Below the pieces are notes generated by a model. The model was not told the DNA's origin, did no database searches, and saw nothing but the letters and a program-made list of their open reading frames with translations. A stretch of DNA of 64,000 nucleotides from Larimichthys crocea (Eukaryota; Chordata; Actinopteri; Sciaenidae). Positions 63,101 to 64,000 of this stretch are shown one piece after another. The DNA lies in NCBI RefSeq assembly GCF_000972845.2, contig NC_040021.1, forward strand, positions 11,126,908 to 11,190,907, read 5' to 3'. Positions within the stretch are counted from its first letter, which is position 1; each line of letters begins with the position of its first letter. Position numbers and translations under genes: made by a program.

Positions 63101-64000
63101 AGCGAGTCACCCACCAGCAAAGTCAGCTGTTTCCGCAGCACCTCACAATACACGTCTTTGTTGGTTCCATATGAGAGGGGCTTTGTTCGGTTTGTGCCCA
63201 ACCTGCAGAGGTTCAGCTCCGGACCGAATACTCAGGAGTGCAAGCGTGAATTAAAGCTGTTTATAATGTAGAAGTCACACTGATATCATCAATCTTTTGT
63301 TAAAAAAAAAAAACTCCTCATAGCTTTTGAAAGTTTAGCCGGTAATCCTAGGTGAGGTTTTCTTAGCCCCGGCAAAATTATTGACGTATCCATGCGGTGA
63401 TTCTGTTTGTGCTCGGTGTAACACGTCTGTTACCCATCATCTTATAGCTACTTATCAAGAGGACATTTTGTATCTTCAGTGTTTATTTTTCTACTCGTAT
63501 TCTGAACAGTAAGAGAAACTATTTCTCGTCAGGCTTTTCTAAAAATCCGCTGGTCTCACTTCTCCTCAGAGATTGCAGGGATGGGCAGGGTACAGTCAGC
63601 TCATGTTTCACTGTTCCCATCTGTAACATTTGTTTTTTATTTGGCCATCAGAAGTTTTCCAACTCTCGGTCTTACAGTAATTAGAGAGACGTCTTAATTC
63701 TCCAGCCACTTCCTTTAGGCCTGCACAAGTTCTCCTTTTTCTGTCCCTCATTCCTCCCTGATTACATTTAAAAAAGAAAAAAGTGCTGTGGTCAACCCCT
63801 CTAAACTACCCCAAATTGTTGAAAGAGGGTGGCAGTGGAACGCATGAGTGTTACCCGCTCTGTTTTGACATGAACGCTTTTGATATCCCTTTACATGAAA
63901 CCAAATGAACATTCAAGAGGAAAACCACTTGGTCAATAATGAAAGCAAAAGTATAGAAGATAGCCATCAGTTTATGTAATCAAACCGGACCGTTTCATGG
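57200..64000. other. Intergenic or intronic sequence, no gene seen
   Basis: No exon with recognisable protein similarity was found on either strand. In particular no JDP2-type basic zipper was seen. It may be the upstream region or a long first intron of the next gene, but that is inference only. Confidence 0.45.

Noticed and set aside
56200..64000. jdp2 coding exons
   Set aside because: Expected from synteny, but no JDP2-like basic zipper or N-terminal sequence was found on either strand.

Overview
The window is vertebrate nuclear DNA from a ray-finned fish, most likely a percomorph-like teleost. It has intron-rich genes with GT-AG splice sites, teleost interspersed repeats, LINE tails and many microsatellites. 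The gene content (eif2b2, tmed10, fos) matches the neighbourhood of human FOS on chromosome 14q24. Genes were identified by reading exons against remembered protein families; no search was run.

Left part (1-31984): this stretch is dominated by repeated copies of one locus. tmed10 (a p24 cargo receptor, minus strand) appears three times: a partial broken copy A (1-4184), a full-length broken copy B (about 8.5-18.9 kb) and an intact copy C (21.3-32.0 kb). A and B carry small indels spread evenly over exons and introns, and both end at 10-N gaps at the same homologous base. Only copy C translates cleanly. eif2b2 exons 2-8 (6463-7938, minus) are clean, but the adjacent exon 1 (8703-8871) is frameshifted and the only intact exon 1 lies at 21372-21543. 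Joining that distant exon to exons 2-8 gives an exact 355-codon frame. The best reading is a misassembly in which uncorrected long-read or alternate-haplotype sequence was inserted; the true locus is probably 7SL, eif2b2, tmed10, fos, each present once. Between copy A and eif2b2 lies a well-preserved 7SL (SRP) RNA gene with a CRE about 50 bp upstream.

Right part (31985-64000): this is clean single-copy sequence. A piggyBac-type non-autonomous element with TTAA target duplications sits at 32118-32700. Two complete c-Fos family genes lie head to head: fosab-like on the minus strand (37602-39343) and a second fos paralog, probably fosaa, on the plus strand (44082-46593). Both have four exons joined by phase-0 introns, the same 36-codon basic-region exon and a terminal SPTLLAL. 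Both have an Ets-plus-CArG serum response element upstream, a CRE-like site and a TATA box. Three CRE plus RFX X-box-like clusters (about 36.8, 41.6 and 48.25 kb) surround the pair and look like candidate enhancers or promoters. From about 48.8 kb to the end no coding exon could be supported; this part holds microsatellites, LINE tails and diverged local duplications. jdp2, the usual next gene after FOS, was not found.

Functionally, eif2b2 (translation initiation), tmed10 (ER-Golgi trafficking) and 7SL (protein targeting) are housekeeping genes. The two fos genes encode immediate-early bZIP transcription factors that form AP-1 with Jun.
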